From the NCBI RefSeq assembly GCF_031157275.1, contig NZ_JAVIFW010000013.1, positions 1 through 64,000 of the forward strand: 64,000 nucleotides of DNA. Reading direction: 5' to 3'. The position numbers and the translations under genes were made by a program. Numbering within the stretch: the stretch's first letter is position 1; the number at the start of each line of letters is the position of its first letter. Source of the stretch: Streptomyces sp. LHD-70. Its GTDB lineage: Bacteria; Actinomycetota; Actinomycetes; Streptomycetales; Streptomycetaceae. Shown here piece by piece: positions 52,047 to 61,456 of the stretch. The notes beneath the pieces were generated by a model that was not told where the DNA came from, searched no databases, and saw only the letters and a program-made list of their open reading frames with translations.

Positions 52047-52717
52047 GCCGAGGTGTGCAGTACACCCGCGAACGGCTGGCCGAGGCTGCCGCCCAGTGTT
52101 CCGACATCAACCAAGTCATCGCCTACCTCGGCACCAAGCCGTACGACAACCTCAGCCGCTACCTCTTCCGTCGCTTTGACCAGTTCGGGATCGACGTCTC
52201 CCACATGCCCCGTCGGGCAGGCATGGCCGCCAAGCCACCTGCCGACGACCTCCGACGCGCGGTGAATGAGGCAACTTCCGTAGCCAGCGCGCTCCGATCC
52301 CTGGGCATGGCTCCTTACAGGACACGACAACGAGACCGCTTCCGCGAGTGGATCGCCGAGGACAACCTCGACACCTCGCATTTCCTCGGCCAGGCACACC
52401 AGCGCGGGAAGCCCGGGCCGACCAGAAGCGCAGACGAGATCCTGGTCCAACACGATGGGCAGCGTCGGACGAAAACCCGCCTGCTGCGTCGCGCGCTCCA
52501 GGAGATCGGCATACCGGAGGAGTGCGCAGAGTGCGGAACCGGGCCGGAATGGCTCGGCGATCCCATGACCCTGGAGGTCGACCACATCAACGGTGACTGG
52601 AGTGACGACCGGCGGGAGAACCTGCGACTGCTGTGTCCCAACTGTCATGCGATCACCAGTACGTGGTGCCGGGGAGGTCGAAGGAAACCGCCTAGGCAGA
52701 ACCCGAGTAGCGGGTAG
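52043..52717 (+). CDS. HNH endonuclease, second of a tandem pair
   Basis: 224 aa, a paralogue of the gene before it: two HTH-like units ending in FGIDVSHM and DNLDTSHF, and an HNH domain with CAECGTGPEWL, LEVDHINGDWSDDRREN and LLCPNCHA. The two are translationally coupled. It ends 13 bp before a tRNA-like gene. It may be a mobile or homing-type nuclease; the role is unknown. Confidence 0.82.
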   Translation: MSRGVQYTRERLAEAAAQCSDINQVIAYLGTKPYDNLSRYLFRRFDQFGIDVSHMPRRAGMAAKPPADDLRRAVNEATSVASALRSLGMAPYRTRQRDRFREWIAEDNLDTSHFLGQAHQRGKPGPTRSADEILVQHDGQRRTKTRLLRRALQEIGIPEECAECGTGPEWLGDPMTLEVDHINGDWSDDRRENLRLLCPNCHAITSTWCRGGRRKPPRQNPSSG

Positions 52718-52730
52718 CATGAGGGGGCAT

Positions 52731-52803
52731 GCGCCCGTACGCCAACTGGGGAGCGGCATCCTTTAGGTGGATGTGTGTGTCGGTTCGAATCCGACCGGGC
52801 GTA
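52731..52803 (+). tRNA. tRNA-like gene with anticodon UAG (atypical)
   Basis: A 73-nt cloverleaf: acceptor GCGCCCG/CGGGCGT (first pair G-T), three-base D stem CGC/GCG, anticodon stem CATCC/GGATG with loop TTTAGGT (anticodon TAG, which would read Leu CUA), 5-nt variable loop, and T arm GTCGG/CCGAC with TTCGAAT. The short variable loop is wrong for a Leu tRNA, which is class II. Identity is uncertain: a degenerate or repurposed tRNA is possible. Confidence 0.6.
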
Positions 52804-52808
52804 CCCCG

Positions 52809-52840
52809 AGGGGCCAGGTTCACCGAGTGAGCCTGGCCCC
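52809..52840. terminator. Terminator after the tRNA-like gene
   Basis: Stem ggggccaggttcac/gtgagcctggcccc, placed between the tRNA-like gene and the rdgB stop. Confidence 0.85.
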
Positions 52841-52851
52841 ATCACATGCCC

Positions 52852-53454
52852 TCACCCCAACAACTCCCGCACCACAGGCACAAGCGCCCGAAACGCCTCC
52901 CCCCGATGACTGATCGCGTTCTTCTCCGCAGCCGAAAGCTCCGCACATGTGCGGCTCTCCCCCTCCGGCTGGAGGATCGGGTCGTACCCGAAGCCGCCCG
53001 AGCCGGCCGGCTCGTACCGGAGCGTGCCGCGCAACTGTCCCTCTACGACGCGTTCCGTGCCGTCCGGGAGGGCGAGTGCCGCCGCGCAGGCGAAGTGGGC
53101 CGCGCGGTGGGTGGCGTCGATGTCCGACAGCTGAGCCAGAAGCAAGTCCAGATTCGCGGTGTCGTCGCCGTGGCGGCCGGCCCAGCGGGCGGAGAAGATG
53201 CCGGGGGCGCCGCCGAGTACGTCGACACAGAGGCCGGAGTCGTCGGCGACGGCGGGGAGGCCGGTGGCGCGGGCGAGGGCGTGGGCCTTGAGGAGGGCGT
53301 TCTCGGCGAAGGTGACGCCGGTTTCCTTGACGTCGGGGATGTCGGGGTAGGCGTCGGCGCCGACGAGGTCGTGCGGGAGTCCGGCGTCGGCCAGGATGGC
53401 CTTGAGTTCGGTGATCTTTCCGGCGTTGCGGGTGGCGAGGATCAGGCGTGTCAT
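52852..53454 (-). CDS. rdgB: dITP/XTP pyrophosphatase (RdgB/HAM1 family)
   Basis: 200 aa. The family motifs LILATRNAGKITELKAIL (N-terminus), VADDSGLCVDVLGG (about 65) and GGFGYDPI (about 145) are present. It removes non-canonical purine triphosphates. The start is ATG at 53454, the Met of MTRLILATRN, rather than the longer open frame. Confidence 0.93.
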   Translation of the reverse strand: MTRLILATRNAGKITELKAILADAGLPHDLVGADAYPDIPDVKETGVTFAENALLKAHALARATGLPAVADDSGLCVDVLGGAPGIFSARWAGRHGDDTANLDLLLAQLSDIDATHRAAHFACAAALALPDGTERVVEGQLRGTLRYEPAGSGGFGYDPILQPEGESRTCAELSAAEKNAISHRGEAFRALVPVVRELLG

Positions 53455-53470
53455 GGCGTCGATTATCGGC

Positions 53471-53510
53471 GCGTACGGGGCGTGCGAAGAACAGGTACGG
53501 GGCGTGCGAA
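53471..53510. repeat. Direct repeat gtacggggcgtgcgaagaac
   Basis: Two 20-bp near-copies (about 53472 and 53496) upstream of rdgB, part of the gap to the next gene. Confidence 0.7.
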
Positions 53511-53582
53511 GAACGGGCGGGCGGTGTCGGGCCCGCCAGGTGCCCGTCACCGCCCGCCCGTACGCGAGGCCGATCAGATGTG

Positions 53583-53978
53583 TTACGGCTTGCAGGCCTT
53601 GGTGAGTTCGCCGGTGGCGTCGGTGACTCCCGAGATGTCGGGGTGGGGGTCGCCGTTCTCGATGGACTTGCGGACTTCGTCGACGGACTTGCTGAGGTCG
53701 TCGACGGCCTTGCCGACGTCGGCGTTGTCGGTCTTGTCGCCGATCTCGCCGAGGTTCTTGTCGATCTTGTCGAGGGCCTTCTCGGCTTCGAGCGGGTTGT
53801 CGGCGGCGCTCTCCACGGCTTGCTGGAGATCGGTGGCGCTGTTCGCGATGGCGTCGGCGGTCCGTACGCAGTCGAGTGCCGTGTCGACGGCGCTGCAGCC
53901 GATGGCGAGCGGCGTCACGAGGGCCACTGCTGCGGTGGCGAGGGCGATGCGTGCGGTACGTCGGCGGCGCGGAGCCAT
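53583..53978 (-). CDS. Secreted lipoprotein or cell-surface protein of unknown function
   Basis: 131 aa. Arg-rich N-terminus, a hydrophobic signal segment and a lipobox-like LAIGC (Cys about 28), then a helical region (VRTADAIANSATDLQQAVESAADNPLEAEKALDKIDKNLGEI, described by its start) without known domains. The start is ATG at 53978. Confidence 0.7.
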   Translation of the reverse strand: MAPRRRRTARIALATAAVALVTPLAIGCSAVDTALDCVRTADAIANSATDLQQAVESAADNPLEAEKALDKIDKNLGEIGDKTDNADVGKAVDDLSKSVDEVRKSIENGDPHPDISGVTDATGELTKACKP

Positions 53979-54067
53979 GAACGGTTCCTCCCAGGCTGTG
54001 CTCGGGCGTGCGGCCGGTTGCTGTCCGCCCGGGCTGGTGTCGTACCTCTAAGAACGCGCGTTGGGGC

Positions 54068-54820
54068 TCAGTTGGTTGCCGCGCCGGGTGTGATGGTCGC
54101 CTCCAGGGCCTTGCGCTGGAGTACGGCGAGTTCGTCGCAGCCGGCGACGGCGAGGTCGAGGAGGGCGTTGAGTTCGTCGCGTGAGAAGGGTTCGGCTTCG
54201 GCGGTGCCCTGGACTTCGACGAAGCGGCCGTCGCCGGTGCAGACGACGTTCATGTCGGTGTCGGCCTTGACGTCTTCTTCGTAGGCGAGGTCGAGGAGGG
54301 GGATGCCGTCGACGATGCCGACGCTGACGGCAGCGACGGTGCCGGTGAGGGGGGTGGCCTTGGGCTTGATGAGTTTCTTGCCCTGGGCCCAGGTGACGGC
54401 GTCGGCGAGGGCGACGTAGGCGCCGGTGATGGCGGCTGTGCGGGTGCCGCCGTCGGCCTGGAGGACGTCGCAGTCGAGGACGATGGTGTTCTCGCCGAGG
54501 GCTTTGTAGTCGATGACGGCGCGGAGGCTGCGGCCGATGAGGCGGCTGATCTCGTGGGTGCGGCCGCCGATCTTTCCGCGTACGGATTCGCGGTCGCCGC
54601 GGGTGTTGGTGGCGCGGGGGAGCATGGAGTATTCGGCGGTCACCCAGCCTTCGCCGCTGCCTTTGCGCCAGCGGGGTACGCCTTCGGTGACGGAGGCGGT
54701 GCAGAAGACTTTGGTGTCGCCGAAGGAGACGAGGACGGAGCCTTCGGCGTGCTTGCTCCAGCCGCGTTCGAGGGTGACGGGGCGGAGCTGTTGCGGCGTG
54801 CGGCCGTCGAAGCGTGACAT
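54068..54820 (-). CDS. rph: RNase PH
   Basis: 250 aa with the RNase PH fold: VSFGDTKVFCTASV, RSLRAVIDYKALG, LDCDVLQADGGTRTAAITGAYVAL and DTDMNVVCTG. It is a phosphorolytic 3' exoribonuclease acting on tRNA precursors. It lies with rdgB and the lipoprotein in a conserved run. The start is ATG at 54820. Confidence 0.93.
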   Translation of the reverse strand: MSRFDGRTPQQLRPVTLERGWSKHAEGSVLVSFGDTKVFCTASVTEGVPRWRKGSGEGWVTAEYSMLPRATNTRGDRESVRGKIGGRTHEISRLIGRSLRAVIDYKALGENTIVLDCDVLQADGGTRTAAITGAYVALADAVTWAQGKKLIKPKATPLTGTVAAVSVGIVDGIPLLDLAYEEDVKADTDMNVVCTGDGRFVEVQGTAEAEPFSRDELNALLDLAVAGCDELAVLQRKALEATITPGAATN

Positions 54821-54932
54821 GGGGCCGAGCCTATCCCGCAGGGTGCGGGCGCTGTGCCGGGCAGGGTGAAGGCCCCGTGCTCGCCTGGTCGGTGGCGGGT
54901 GCGGGGCCTTCGGGGCGGTGTGCCGGGTGGGC

Positions 54933-55166
54933 TCACATCATGTCTTCGATGTCCGCGGCGACGGGGTCGGCGTCGGTGCCGATGACGACCTGGATCGCGG
55001 TGCCCATCTTGACGACGCCGTGGGCGCCGGCGGCCTTGAGGGCGGCTTCGTCGACCTTGTCGGGGTCGATGACTTCGGTGCGGAGGCGGGTGATGCAGCC
55101 CTCGACTTCTTCGATGTTGTCGATGCCGCCAAGGCCGGCGACGATCTTCTCAGCCTTTGTGGCCAT
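54933..55166 (-). CDS. nagF: GlcNAc-specific PTS enzyme IIB component NagF
   Basis: 77 aa. The phosphorylated Cys lies in EEVEGCITRLR (about 25), with IQVVIGTDADPVAADIEDMM at the end. It relays phosphate from Crr to the IIC permeases encoded at 55385 and 56906, as in S. coelicolor. The start is ATG at 55166. It is divergent from nagE1 across a 218-bp gap with a dre site. Confidence 0.9.
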   Translation of the reverse strand: MATKAEKIVAGLGGIDNIEEVEGCITRLRTEVIDPDKVDEAALKAAGAHGVVKMGTAIQVVIGTDADPVAADIEDMM

Positions 55167-55326
55167 GTCCTTCTCCCTGTTGTGACGGGCTTGTTCGGCC
55201 CACCGTGGTCCGGTGTGCACCGTAACCCACGTTTGGCGCACCTTCGCGAGCGATGACCCATTGGGTGCCGAATGATGTCGATCACCGGTGTCCGCTGGGG
55301 TGTTCGGCAGCGCGTCGCTGTTCCGC

Positions 55327-55342
55327 ACTGGTCTACACCAGT
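55327..55342. promoter_or_regulatory. DasR binding site (dre) between nagF and nagE1
   Basis: actggtctacaccagt is a perfect palindrome and matches the dre consensus ACTGGTCTAGACCACT at 13 of 16 positions. It is 43 bp before nagE1 and shared by the divergent nagF promoter. DasR, a GntR repressor released by GlcN-6-P, is known to control these genes in S. coelicolor. Confidence 0.9.
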
Positions 55343-55384
55343 ATCCAACGACCGCCAAACGTGCCTTGTTCCGGGAGGGATTCC

Positions 55385-56626
55385 ATGAGCTCTCAGAGCG
55401 CTGCGGCAAGGCCCAGGCCGAGCAAGAGCTGGAAGCAGGTGGTCCTGGGCGGCCTGCAGAAGCTGGGGCGCAGCCTGCAGTTGCCGGTGGCGGCGCTGCC
55501 TGCGGCGGGTGTGCTGTTGCGGCTCGGTCAGGACGATGTGTTCGGCAAGGACGGTCTGGGCTGGGACAAGCTGGCGGCGATCTTCGCGGGTGCGGGCGGC
55601 GGCATCCTCGACAACATGGCGCTGCTGTTCTGCGTGGGTGTGGCGATCGGTTTCGCGAAGAAGGCGGACGGTTCGACGGCGTTCGCGGCGGTGGTCGCGT
55701 ACATGGTCTTCAACAACGTGCTGATCAAGGCGTTCGAGGACGATGTGACCGGGGAGGCGGTGAATCCCGGGGTGCTCGGTGGTGTGGTGGTCGGTCTGAT
55801 CACGGCGAAGGTGTGGGAGAAGTACCACCGCACGCGGCTGCCGGACTGGCTGGGCTTCTTCAGTGGGCGGCGGTTCATTCCGGTGCTGATGTCGTTCATC
55901 TGCGTCGGGCTCGCGGTGGTCTTCGGGTACGGCTGGCAGCCGATCGGTGATGCGTTCAACGCGTTCGCGGAGACGTTGTCGAGTTGGGGTGCTTGGGGTT
56001 CGGGCATTTTCGGTGTGATCAACCGGGCGTTGATCCCGTTCGGTATGCACATGCTGTTGAACACGTTCGCCTGGTACCAGTTCGGGAGTTACAGGTCGCC
56101 GGACGGCGAGGAGGTGCACGGTGACGTGTTCCGGTTCCTCGCGGGTGACCCGGAGGCCGGCATGTTCACCACCGGCTTCTACCCGATCATGATGTTCGCG
56201 CTGCCGGCGGCCTGTCTGGCGATGGCGCACTGTGCCCGCCCGGAGCGCCGTAAGGCCACGCTCGGGATGATGATGTCGCTGGCTCTGACGTCGTTCGTGA
56301 CGGGTGTGACGGAGCCGATCGAGTTCTCGTTCGTGTATCTCGCGCCGGCGCTGTACGCGATTCACGCGCTGCTCACGGGTGTGTCGATGGCGGTGACGTG
56401 GGCGTTGGGGATCCGTGAGGGGTTCACGTTCTCGGCGGGGTTGTTCGACTACGTACTGAACTGGAATCTCGCGACGAAGCCGGCGCTGATCATCCCGGTG
56501 GGCCTGTGCTTCGCGGTGGTGTATTACGTGCTGTTCCGGTTCGTGATCACGAAGTTCGACCTGAAGACGCCGGGGCGCGAGTCGGACGAGGAGATCGCGG
56601 AGATGGAGCGGGAGAACTTCAAGTGA
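55385..56626 (+). CDS. nagE1: GlcNAc-specific PTS enzyme IIC NagE1
   Basis: 413 aa with about ten membrane helices. The IIC signature GVTEPIEFSFVYLAP is present near residue 290, and the N-terminal RLGQDD and ILDNMALLFCVGVAIG segments match the glucose/GlcNAc family. It has no fused IIB or IIA domain; NagF provides IIB. The start is ATG at 55385. Confidence 0.92.
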   Translation: MSSQSAAARPRPSKSWKQVVLGGLQKLGRSLQLPVAALPAAGVLLRLGQDDVFGKDGLGWDKLAAIFAGAGGGILDNMALLFCVGVAIGFAKKADGSTAFAAVVAYMVFNNVLIKAFEDDVTGEAVNPGVLGGVVVGLITAKVWEKYHRTRLPDWLGFFSGRRFIPVLMSFICVGLAVVFGYGWQPIGDAFNAFAETLSSWGAWGSGIFGVINRALIPFGMHMLLNTFAWYQFGSYRSPDGEEVHGDVFRFLAGDPEAGMFTTGFYPIMMFALPAACLAMAHCARPERRKATLGMMMSLALTSFVTGVTEPIEFSFVYLAPALYAIHALLTGVSMAVTWALGIREGFTFSAGLFDYVLNWNLATKPALIIPVGLCFAVVYYVLFRFVITKFDLKTPGRESDEEIAEMERENFK

Positions 56627-56792
56627 GGGGCCGGTAACGGGTCGTACAGGCCGTGCGGGTCGTACGGCAGGCCCGGCTCAGCCCCAAGGGCCCGGATCGC
56701 GAGCGGCGATTCGGGTCCTTCGTCATGTATGCCCGTTCGTTATCGCTGTGGGGCCGGGGACGGGTTCCTTATCCCGCGCTCACCGTGTTACA

Positions 56793-56824
56793 ACAGGTCT
56801 ACACCTCTATTGGTGTAGACCACG
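56793..56824. promoter_or_regulatory. Two tandem dre sites upstream of nagE2
   Basis: acaggtctacacctct (56793-56808) and attggtgtagaccacg (56809-56824) abut each other about 80 bp before nagE2. Both carry the palindromic ggtctacacc or ggtgtagacc core. The tandem arrangement may allow tighter DasR control of this copy. Confidence 0.88.
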
Positions 56825-56905
56825 CGGCCTGTGGCCGCGTCCCCTGAGCGACGCCGCCGTCCCCACTCTTGTCCTCTGGCGGCGCCATGCCCACTGGAGG
56901 AAGTT

Positions 56906-58171
<1,266 letters not shown>

Positions 58172-58217
58172 GCCTGGGGAGACGCCCCCTGGACCTCAGC
58201 CCACGCTGAACGGGACG

Positions 58218-58254
58218 AAGGGCCCGGCCGTAGTCGACCTACGGCCGGGCCCTT
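58218..58254. terminator. Terminator after nagE2
   Basis: 16-bp stem aagggcccggccgtag/ctacggccgggccctt. Confidence 0.95.
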
Positions 58255-58278
58255 GCCGTTTGTGGAGCGGCAAGATGC

Positions 58279-58584
58279 ATCACGCCGGGCACCCTGCCCG
58301 GTGTCACGCGGGAGCTGGCGGCCGACGCGGGGGCGGCGGCGCAGAGGGCGGGCGCGGTCGTGATGGGTGCGATCGGTACGAGCCAGGAGGGCGCGCACCA
58401 GAACGTGGTGCCCCAACTCGCCCTGAACGCAAAGGAGGTGGGCGTGGATGCCCATCACTTCGGTGACTCGTTCATCCCGGGCATGTGCGACCCGGAGCTG
58501 CTCTACGCGTACTCGGTGGCGATCCGCGGCCGCCGCCACACCTGGAACCGGATGGCGCTGAGCGGCCGCGGCTTCCGCGCCTGA
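58279..58584 (+). pseudogene. Remnant of an unidentified gene (C-terminal part)
   Basis: In one frame the sequence reads TPGTLPGVTRELAADAGAA ... MGAIGTSQEGAHQNVVPQLALNAKEVGVDAHHFGDSF ... MCDPELLYAYSVAIRG and ends at a TGA at 58584; this looks like genuine protein-coding sequence with a complete C-terminus. No plausible start or ribosome site is seen before it, because the nagE2 terminator lies just upstream. GTG at 58357 or ATG at 58360 could open a 75-aa protein, so a short live gene cannot be excluded. I do not recognise the family. Confidence 0.55.
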
Positions 58585-58602
58585 CCTTGCGTACGTACGG
58601 GG

Positions 58603-59355
58603 CTAGATCTCGTAGACCGCGCCCGCCGTCGCCAGTTCGACCGGCCCGTCGAACACCGCTCGGGCGTCCGTCAGGTTGATCTGCGGGTCGGTCCACGGCG
58701 GGATGTGGGTGAGGACGAGCCGGCCGGCGCCCGCGCGGCGTGCGGTCTCGCCGGCCTCGCGGCCGTTGAGGTGCAGGTCCGGGATGTCCTCCTTGCCGTG
58801 TGTGAAGGAGGCCTCGCAGAGGAACAGGTCGGCGCCCTCGGCGAGTTCGTCGAGGCCGTCGCAGACGCCGGTGTCACCGGAGTACGTGAGCGTCTTCCCG
58901 CCGTGCTCGATCCGGATCGCGTACGCCTCCACGGGGTGGGCGACCTTCTCGGTGCGCACGGAGAACGGGCCGATCTCGAAGGTGGCCGGCTTCAGCGTGT
59001 GGAAGTCGAACACCTCGCTCATCGACGAGGCGGACGGCGTGTCCGCGTACGCCGTGGTCAGCCGCTGTTCCGTGCCCTCGGGGCCGTAGACCGGGATCGC
59101 GTCGCAGCGGCCGCCCTCGTGCCGGTAGTACCGGGCGACGAAGTAGCCGCACATGTCGATGCAGTGGTCGGCGTGCAGATGGCTGAGGAAGATCGCGTCG
59201 AGGTCGTAGAGACCGCAGTGTCGCTGCAGCTCGCCCAGGGCGCCATTGCCCATGTCGAGGAGCAGCCGGAAGCCGTCGGCCTCGACGAGGTAGCTCGAGC
59301 AGGCCGAGTCCGCGGACGGAAACGAGCCCGAGCAGCCGACGACGGTGAGCTTCAT
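58603..59355 (-). CDS. MBL-fold metallo-hydrolase (RNase Z/phosphodiesterase-like)
   Basis: 250 aa. LTVVGCSGSFPSADSACSSYLVE at the N-terminus, the metal site SHLHADHC (about 60), YSGDTGVCD (about 163) and LTHIPPW (about 215) are present. It is a zinc hydrolase of the RNase Z or cyclic-nucleotide phosphodiesterase group. The start is ATG at 59355. Confidence 0.88.
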   Translation of the reverse strand: MKLTVVGCSGSFPSADSACSSYLVEADGFRLLLDMGNGALGELQRHCGLYDLDAIFLSHLHADHCIDMCGYFVARYYRHEGGRCDAIPVYGPEGTEQRLTTAYADTPSASSMSEVFDFHTLKPATFEIGPFSVRTEKVAHPVEAYAIRIEHGGKTLTYSGDTGVCDGLDELAEGADLFLCEASFTHGKEDIPDLHLNGREAGETARRAGAGRLVLTHIPPWTDPQINLTDARAVFDGPVELATAGAVYEI

Positions 59356-59554
59356 GGAGCGGGAACCTCCGTGCTGGCGGGAAGGACGGGGGTTGTGCGG
59401 TCAGTCGAGCGTAAGGCGCAAAAGCTCGCGTCACTCCTCCCTGCCGGGCTGTTGTGGGGGAACTCACCACCGTTGTCACCGGATCGGGCGGCGTGCGGCG
59501 GGTGGTGTGAGGGTGGGCGTCGCAGGGAGTGGGGGGCGCCGGTACGGTCGGGGC

Positions 59555-60007
59555 ATGGACACGTCGTGGTGGCTCGCGCTCGCTGCTGTCGTGGCCGTTG
59601 CCCTCGTCGTCGCGGTCGCGGACGGGTTGGGGCGCTTCCGTACGAGGCCCGGGGGGCGTGCGCGTCCGCCGGCCGGGCCGCGTGTGCTGCCGAAGCGGCG
59701 GCCGCAGCCGCGGGAGATCTGGTGGGCGATGGTGCCGTACGAGGACGGGCCCGGTGGAAAGGACCGGCCCTGTCTGGTGCTTTCGGTGCGCGGGAAGCGG
59801 GCCGTCGTCGCGAAGATCACCAGCAAGTACCACGACGAGCGGGCCGGAGTGATCCCGCTGCCGCCTGGTTCGGTCGGCGATACGCACGGGCGGCCGAGCT
59901 TCCTGGAGACGGACGAGTTGCGGGAGGTCCCGCTGTGGGACTTCCGGCGCCGGGTCGGGATCGTGGACCCGGCGTTGTGGGATCAGGTCGGGTATCTGGC
60001 CGAGTGA
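59555..60007 (+). CDS. Membrane-anchored PemK/MazF-like protein
   Basis: 150 aa. An N-terminal helix (WWLALAAVVAVALVVAVADGLG) precedes a MazF/PemK fold (PREIWWAMVPYEDGPGGKDRPCLVLSVRG, KITSKYHD, LWDFRRRVGIVD). No antitoxin gene is next to it, and the membrane anchor is unusual for a toxin; the family occurs as a conserved orphan in streptomycetes. The start is ATG at 59555. Confidence 0.8.
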   Translation: MDTSWWLALAAVVAVALVVAVADGLGRFRTRPGGRARPPAGPRVLPKRRPQPREIWWAMVPYEDGPGGKDRPCLVLSVRGKRAVVAKITSKYHDERAGVIPLPPGSVGDTHGRPSFLETDELREVPLWDFRRRVGIVDPALWDQVGYLAE

Positions 60008-60037
60008 GTCCCCGTACCGCCCGGACCCCCGGACATG

Positions 60038-60069
60038 CGTACGGGCCCGGGGGAACCCGGGCCCGTACG
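60038..60069. terminator. Bidirectional terminator between the MazF-like gene and cysM
   Basis: 14-bp stem cgtacgggcccggg/cccgggcccgtacg in the gap between converging genes. Confidence 0.9.
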
Positions 60070-60116
60070 GCGTTCGAGAGAGCGGTTCGAGTGAGCTGGT
60101 CAGTCGGGGAGCGTGC

Positions 60117-61067
60117 TCACGCCCACAGCTGGCCGTGCAGGGCCTCGACCGCGGCTTCCGTCGACTCGGCGGTGTAGATGCCGGTCGACAGGTACTTCCA
60201 GCCGCCGTCGGCGACGACGAACGCGACGTCGGCCGACTCCCCCGCGGCCTGCGCCTTGCGGGCCACGCCGATGGCCGCGTGCAGGGCCGCGCCGGTGGAG
60301 ACGCCCGCGAAGATGCCTTCCTGCTGCAGGAGTTCACGGGTGCGGGTCACGGCGTCCTGCGAGCCGACGGAGAACCGGGTGGTGAGGACCGACTCGTCGT
60401 ACAGCTCGGGGACGAAGCCCTCGTCGAGGTTGCGCAGGCCGTAGACCAGGTCGTCGTAGCGCGGTTCGGCGGCCACGATCTTGATGTCCGGCTTCTGCTC
60501 GCGGAGGTAGCGGCCGACGCCCATGAGGGTGCCGGTGGTGCCGAGGCCCGCCACGAAGTGGGTGATGGAGGGCAGGTCGGCGAGGATCTCGGGGCCCGTA
60601 CCGGCGTAGTGGGCGCCCGCGTTGTCCGGGTTGCCGTACTGGTAGAGCATCACCCAGTCCGGGTGCTCGGCGGAGAGCTCCTTGGCTACGCGGACCGCCG
60701 TGTTGGAGCCGCCCGCCGCGGGGCTGGAGATGATCTCCGCGCCCCACATGGCGAGCAGTTCACGGCGCTCGGACGAGGTGTTCTCGGGCATGACGCAGAC
60801 GATGCGGTAGCCCTTGAGCTTGGCCGCCATCGCGAGTGAGATGCCGGTGTTGCCGCTGGTGGGCTCCAGGATCGTGCAGCCGGGCGTCAACCGGCCGTTC
60901 TTCTCGGCCTGTTCGATCATGTGGAGCGCGGGGCGGTCCTTGATCGAGCCGGTCGGGTTGCGGTCCTCCAGCTTGGCCCAGATGCGGACGTCGTCGGAGG
61001 GCGAGAGCCGCGGCAGCCGTACGAGCGGGGTGTTGCCGACGGCGGCCAGGGGCGAGTCGTACCGCAT
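60117..61067 (-). CDS. cysM: Cysteine synthase CysM (CysO-dependent)
   Basis: 316 aa, PLP fold type II: the Lys in NPTGSIKDRPA (about 45), EPTSGNTGISLA (about 75) and GLGTTGTLMGVGR (phosphate cup, about 180). In actinobacteria CysM uses O-phosphoserine and thiocarboxylated CysO. It overlaps cysO (TGATG), so both are co-translated. The start is ATG at 61067. Confidence 0.92.
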   Translation of the reverse strand: MRYDSPLAAVGNTPLVRLPRLSPSDDVRIWAKLEDRNPTGSIKDRPALHMIEQAEKNGRLTPGCTILEPTSGNTGISLAMAAKLKGYRIVCVMPENTSSERRELLAMWGAEIISSPAAGGSNTAVRVAKELSAEHPDWVMLYQYGNPDNAGAHYAGTGPEILADLPSITHFVAGLGTTGTLMGVGRYLREQKPDIKIVAAEPRYDDLVYGLRNLDEGFVPELYDESVLTTRFSVGSQDAVTRTRELLQQEGIFAGVSTGAALHAAIGVARKAQAAGESADVAFVVADGGWKYLSTGIYTAESTEAAVEALHGQLWA

Positions 61068-61345
61068 CAGTGGCTTCCGCCGGCCACGGCCGGGAGGATC
61101 GTGATGCTGTCGCCGTCGGCGAGCTTGGTGGAGATGCCGTCCAGGAAGCGGACGTCCTCGTCGTTCAGGTACACGTTCACGAAGCGGCGCAGCTGGCCCT
61201 CGTCCACCAGGCGGGCGTGGATGCCCGAGTGGCGGGACTCGAGGTCGGTGAAGAGCTCGGCGAGAGTGTCTCCGCTGCCCTCGACGGTCTTCGCGCCGTC
61301 GGTGTACTGGCGGAGGATGGTGGGGATGCGGACCTCGATGGCCAT
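61067..61345 (-). CDS. cysO: Sulfur-carrier protein CysO (MoaD/ThiS fold)
   Basis: 92 aa with high similarity to mycobacterial CysO (VRIPTILRQYTDG, NVYLNDEDVRFLDG, ADGDSITILPAVAGG). The mature carrier must end in Gly-Gly, but the gene codes two extra residues (GGSH), so proteolytic trimming is needed before activation. The M67 peptidase gene at 61733 is next to it. The start is ATG at 61345. Confidence 0.92.
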   Translation of the reverse strand: MAIEVRIPTILRQYTDGAKTVEGSGDTLAELFTDLESRHSGIHARLVDEGQLRRFVNVYLNDEDVRFLDGISTKLADGDSITILPAVAGGSH

Positions 61346-61456
61346 GGCTGGGGCTCCTGTCGAAGGAAGTCAGGTCGGTGGGCGCGCGGCAGTACGCGCA
61401 GAGCGGTGGTGGTGCGCTGGGCAGCGCCGCGGCCCGCGGCCGTGCGGCGGCAGGGG

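Noticed and set aside
52731..52803. tRNA-like gene as selenocysteine tRNA
   Set aside because: The anticodon is UAG rather than UCA, and the acceptor and variable arms are far too short.
61346..61456. Metabolite riboswitch before cysO
   Set aside because: No known riboswitch core was recognised; a leader peptide explains the region better.
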